NCBI GenBank assembly: GCA_945872375.1
Contig: CAMBYR010000151.1
Span: 1-5,384 of the forward strand
From: an uncultured Blautia sp.
Lineage (GTDB): Bacteria > Bacillota > Clostridia > Lachnospirales > Lachnospiraceae
Direction: 5' to 3'
DNA length: 5,384 nucleotides
Below the pieces are notes generated by a model that was not told the DNA's origin, did not search any database, and was given only the letters and a program-made list of their open reading frames with translations. The translations under genes and the position numbers were made by a program. Numbering within the stretch: the stretch's first letter is position 1; each line of letters begins with the position of its first letter. Below, piece after piece: positions 4,686-5,384 of this stretch.

Positions 4686-5384
4686 ACAGAGAAAAATTCC
4701 GGGAAATGTATGATCTGCTCATGGAACAGCTGGATGTTTCCAGAGAGCTGTCCGATGATGAGATCCTGGGGGTGATCGATGAACTGATATTAACTCAGGC
4801 AAGGGAACTGTTTCTTTCACTGAAGGAGAAAGTAGAGCTCAGACAGGAACTGTTCTGTTCTGTGCGCAAGCTGGATGTTCTGCAGGAACTGATCGATGAT
4901 GAAAGTGTTACGGAGATCATGGTAAATGGTCCGGATCATATTTTTGTGGAACGTGGAGGAAAACTGACCAGATGGAATAAGGTCTTCACGTCAGAAGAGA
5001 AGCTGGAGGATGTGATCCAGCAGATCGTAGGGCGCTGTAACCGGGTTGTCAACGAGTCCATGCCCATTGTAGATGCAAGGCTGGAAAACGGAGCACGTGT
5101 GAATGCAGTGGTTTATCCGGTTGCTCTGAATGGTCCGATCCTGACGATCCGTCGTTTTCCGGATGATCCTATCACAATGGAAAAACTGATCGCTTTTGGA
5201 AGCATCACCGAAGAATGTGCACAGTTTTTAAAAAAACTTGTTCAGGCAAGATATTCTATTGTGATCGGTGGAGGTACAGGCAGTGGAAAAACAACATTCC
5301 TTGGAGCTGTTACAGAATATAGTCCAAAAGATGAGCGCCTGATCACCATTGAAGATAATGCGGAGCTTAAGATCCGGGGAATTG
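4682..5384 (+). CDS. cpaF: CpaF/TadA-family pilus motor ATPase (C-terminus cut by window edge)
   Basis: 234 complete residues, roughly the N-terminal half to 60% of the family's usual length; the reading frame is still open at the edge. It is a type II/IV secretion-type hexameric ATPase that powers Tad pilus assembly from the cytoplasmic side of the membrane. Residues 1-65 form a charged helical N-terminus. The N-terminal domain of the ATPase includes DESVTEIMVNGPDHIFVERGGKL (pieces at 73-95), the family's hallmark TEIMVNGP region, then VDARLENGARVNAV (130-143) and LTIRRF (154-159). Walker A is GGTGSGKT (197-204, Lys203). The Asp-box region TIEDNAEL (222-229) follows, with acidic E224/D225. 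Walker B and the His box would lie beyond the window. The ATG overlaps the tadZ stop (ATGA), with AGGAG at 4672-4676, 5 nt upstream. Confidence 0.96.
   Translation, partial: MNREKFREMYDLLMEQLDVSRELSDDEILGVIDELILTQARELFLSLKEKVELRQELFCSVRKLDVLQELIDDESVTEIMVNGPDHIFVERGGKLTRWNKVFTSEEKLEDVIQQIVGRCNRVVNESMPIVDARLENGARVNAVVYPVALNGPILTIRRFPDDPITMEKLIAFGSITEECAQFLKKLVQARYSIVIGGGTGSGKTTFLGAVTEYSPKDERLITIEDNAELKIRGI

Noticed and set aside
1..5384. CRISPR array, insertion sequence, prophage or toxin-antitoxin genes
   Set aside because: No regularly spaced direct repeats, transposase, integrase or phage motifs are seen; all sizeable coding regions are accounted for by ordinary chromosomal genes.

Overview
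The window looks like chromosomal DNA from a low-to-mid GC Gram-positive anaerobe, most plausibly Lachnospiraceae (Blautia/Ruminococcus/Eubacterium-like gut Clostridia). The reasons are AGGAGG-type ribosome binding sites before every gene, a tRNA without an encoded CCA, clostridial-style sigma-A promoters, and a Firmicutes-type Tad pilus cluster. This placement is inferred from style; no marker gene fixes a genus.

Left part (1-1350, minus strand): a two-gene unit reading leftward. A cytoplasmic SGNH/GDSL esterase (724-1350) is followed after 4 nt by a GNAT-family N-acetyltransferase (1-719) whose last residues fall off the left edge. A good minus-strand promoter (TTGACC, 17 bp, extended -10 TGC-TACTAT) lies at 1421-1449. 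Middle (1350-1735): a divergent intergenic region with an A-tract, a near-consensus plus-strand promoter (TTGCAT-17-TATACT), a tRNA-Glu with anticodon CTC, and a strong intrinsic terminator.

nagA (1773-2927, plus) encodes N-acetylglucosamine-6-phosphate deacetylase with all metal-site and catalytic motifs intact. It stands alone with no nagB beside it, and it sits directly behind the tRNA terminator without an obvious promoter of its own.

The gap 2928-3162 is the most structured non-coding stretch. It holds an A-rich tract, then an 82-bp element bounded by perfect 15-bp inverted repeats with further complementary blocks inside, then a promoter (TGGACA-17-TATAAT) whose -35 lies within the element, then a ~100-nt leader with two small hairpins.

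Right part (3163-5384, plus): the start of a Tad/Flp-type pilus (type IVc) operon. It contains an A24 prepilin peptidase (TadV/CpaA-like), a TadZ/CpaE-like localisation protein with a pseudo-receiver domain and a strongly degenerate P-loop, and the N-terminal half of the CpaF/TadA motor ATPase, cut by the right edge. The three genes overlap by 3-4 nt (TTGA, ATGA) and are probably translationally coupled. The expected tadB/tadC and pilin genes would lie beyond the window.

Nothing here is a clearly new system. The best candidates for a second look are the palindromic promoter-bearing element before the Tad operon and the P-loop-eroded TadZ.
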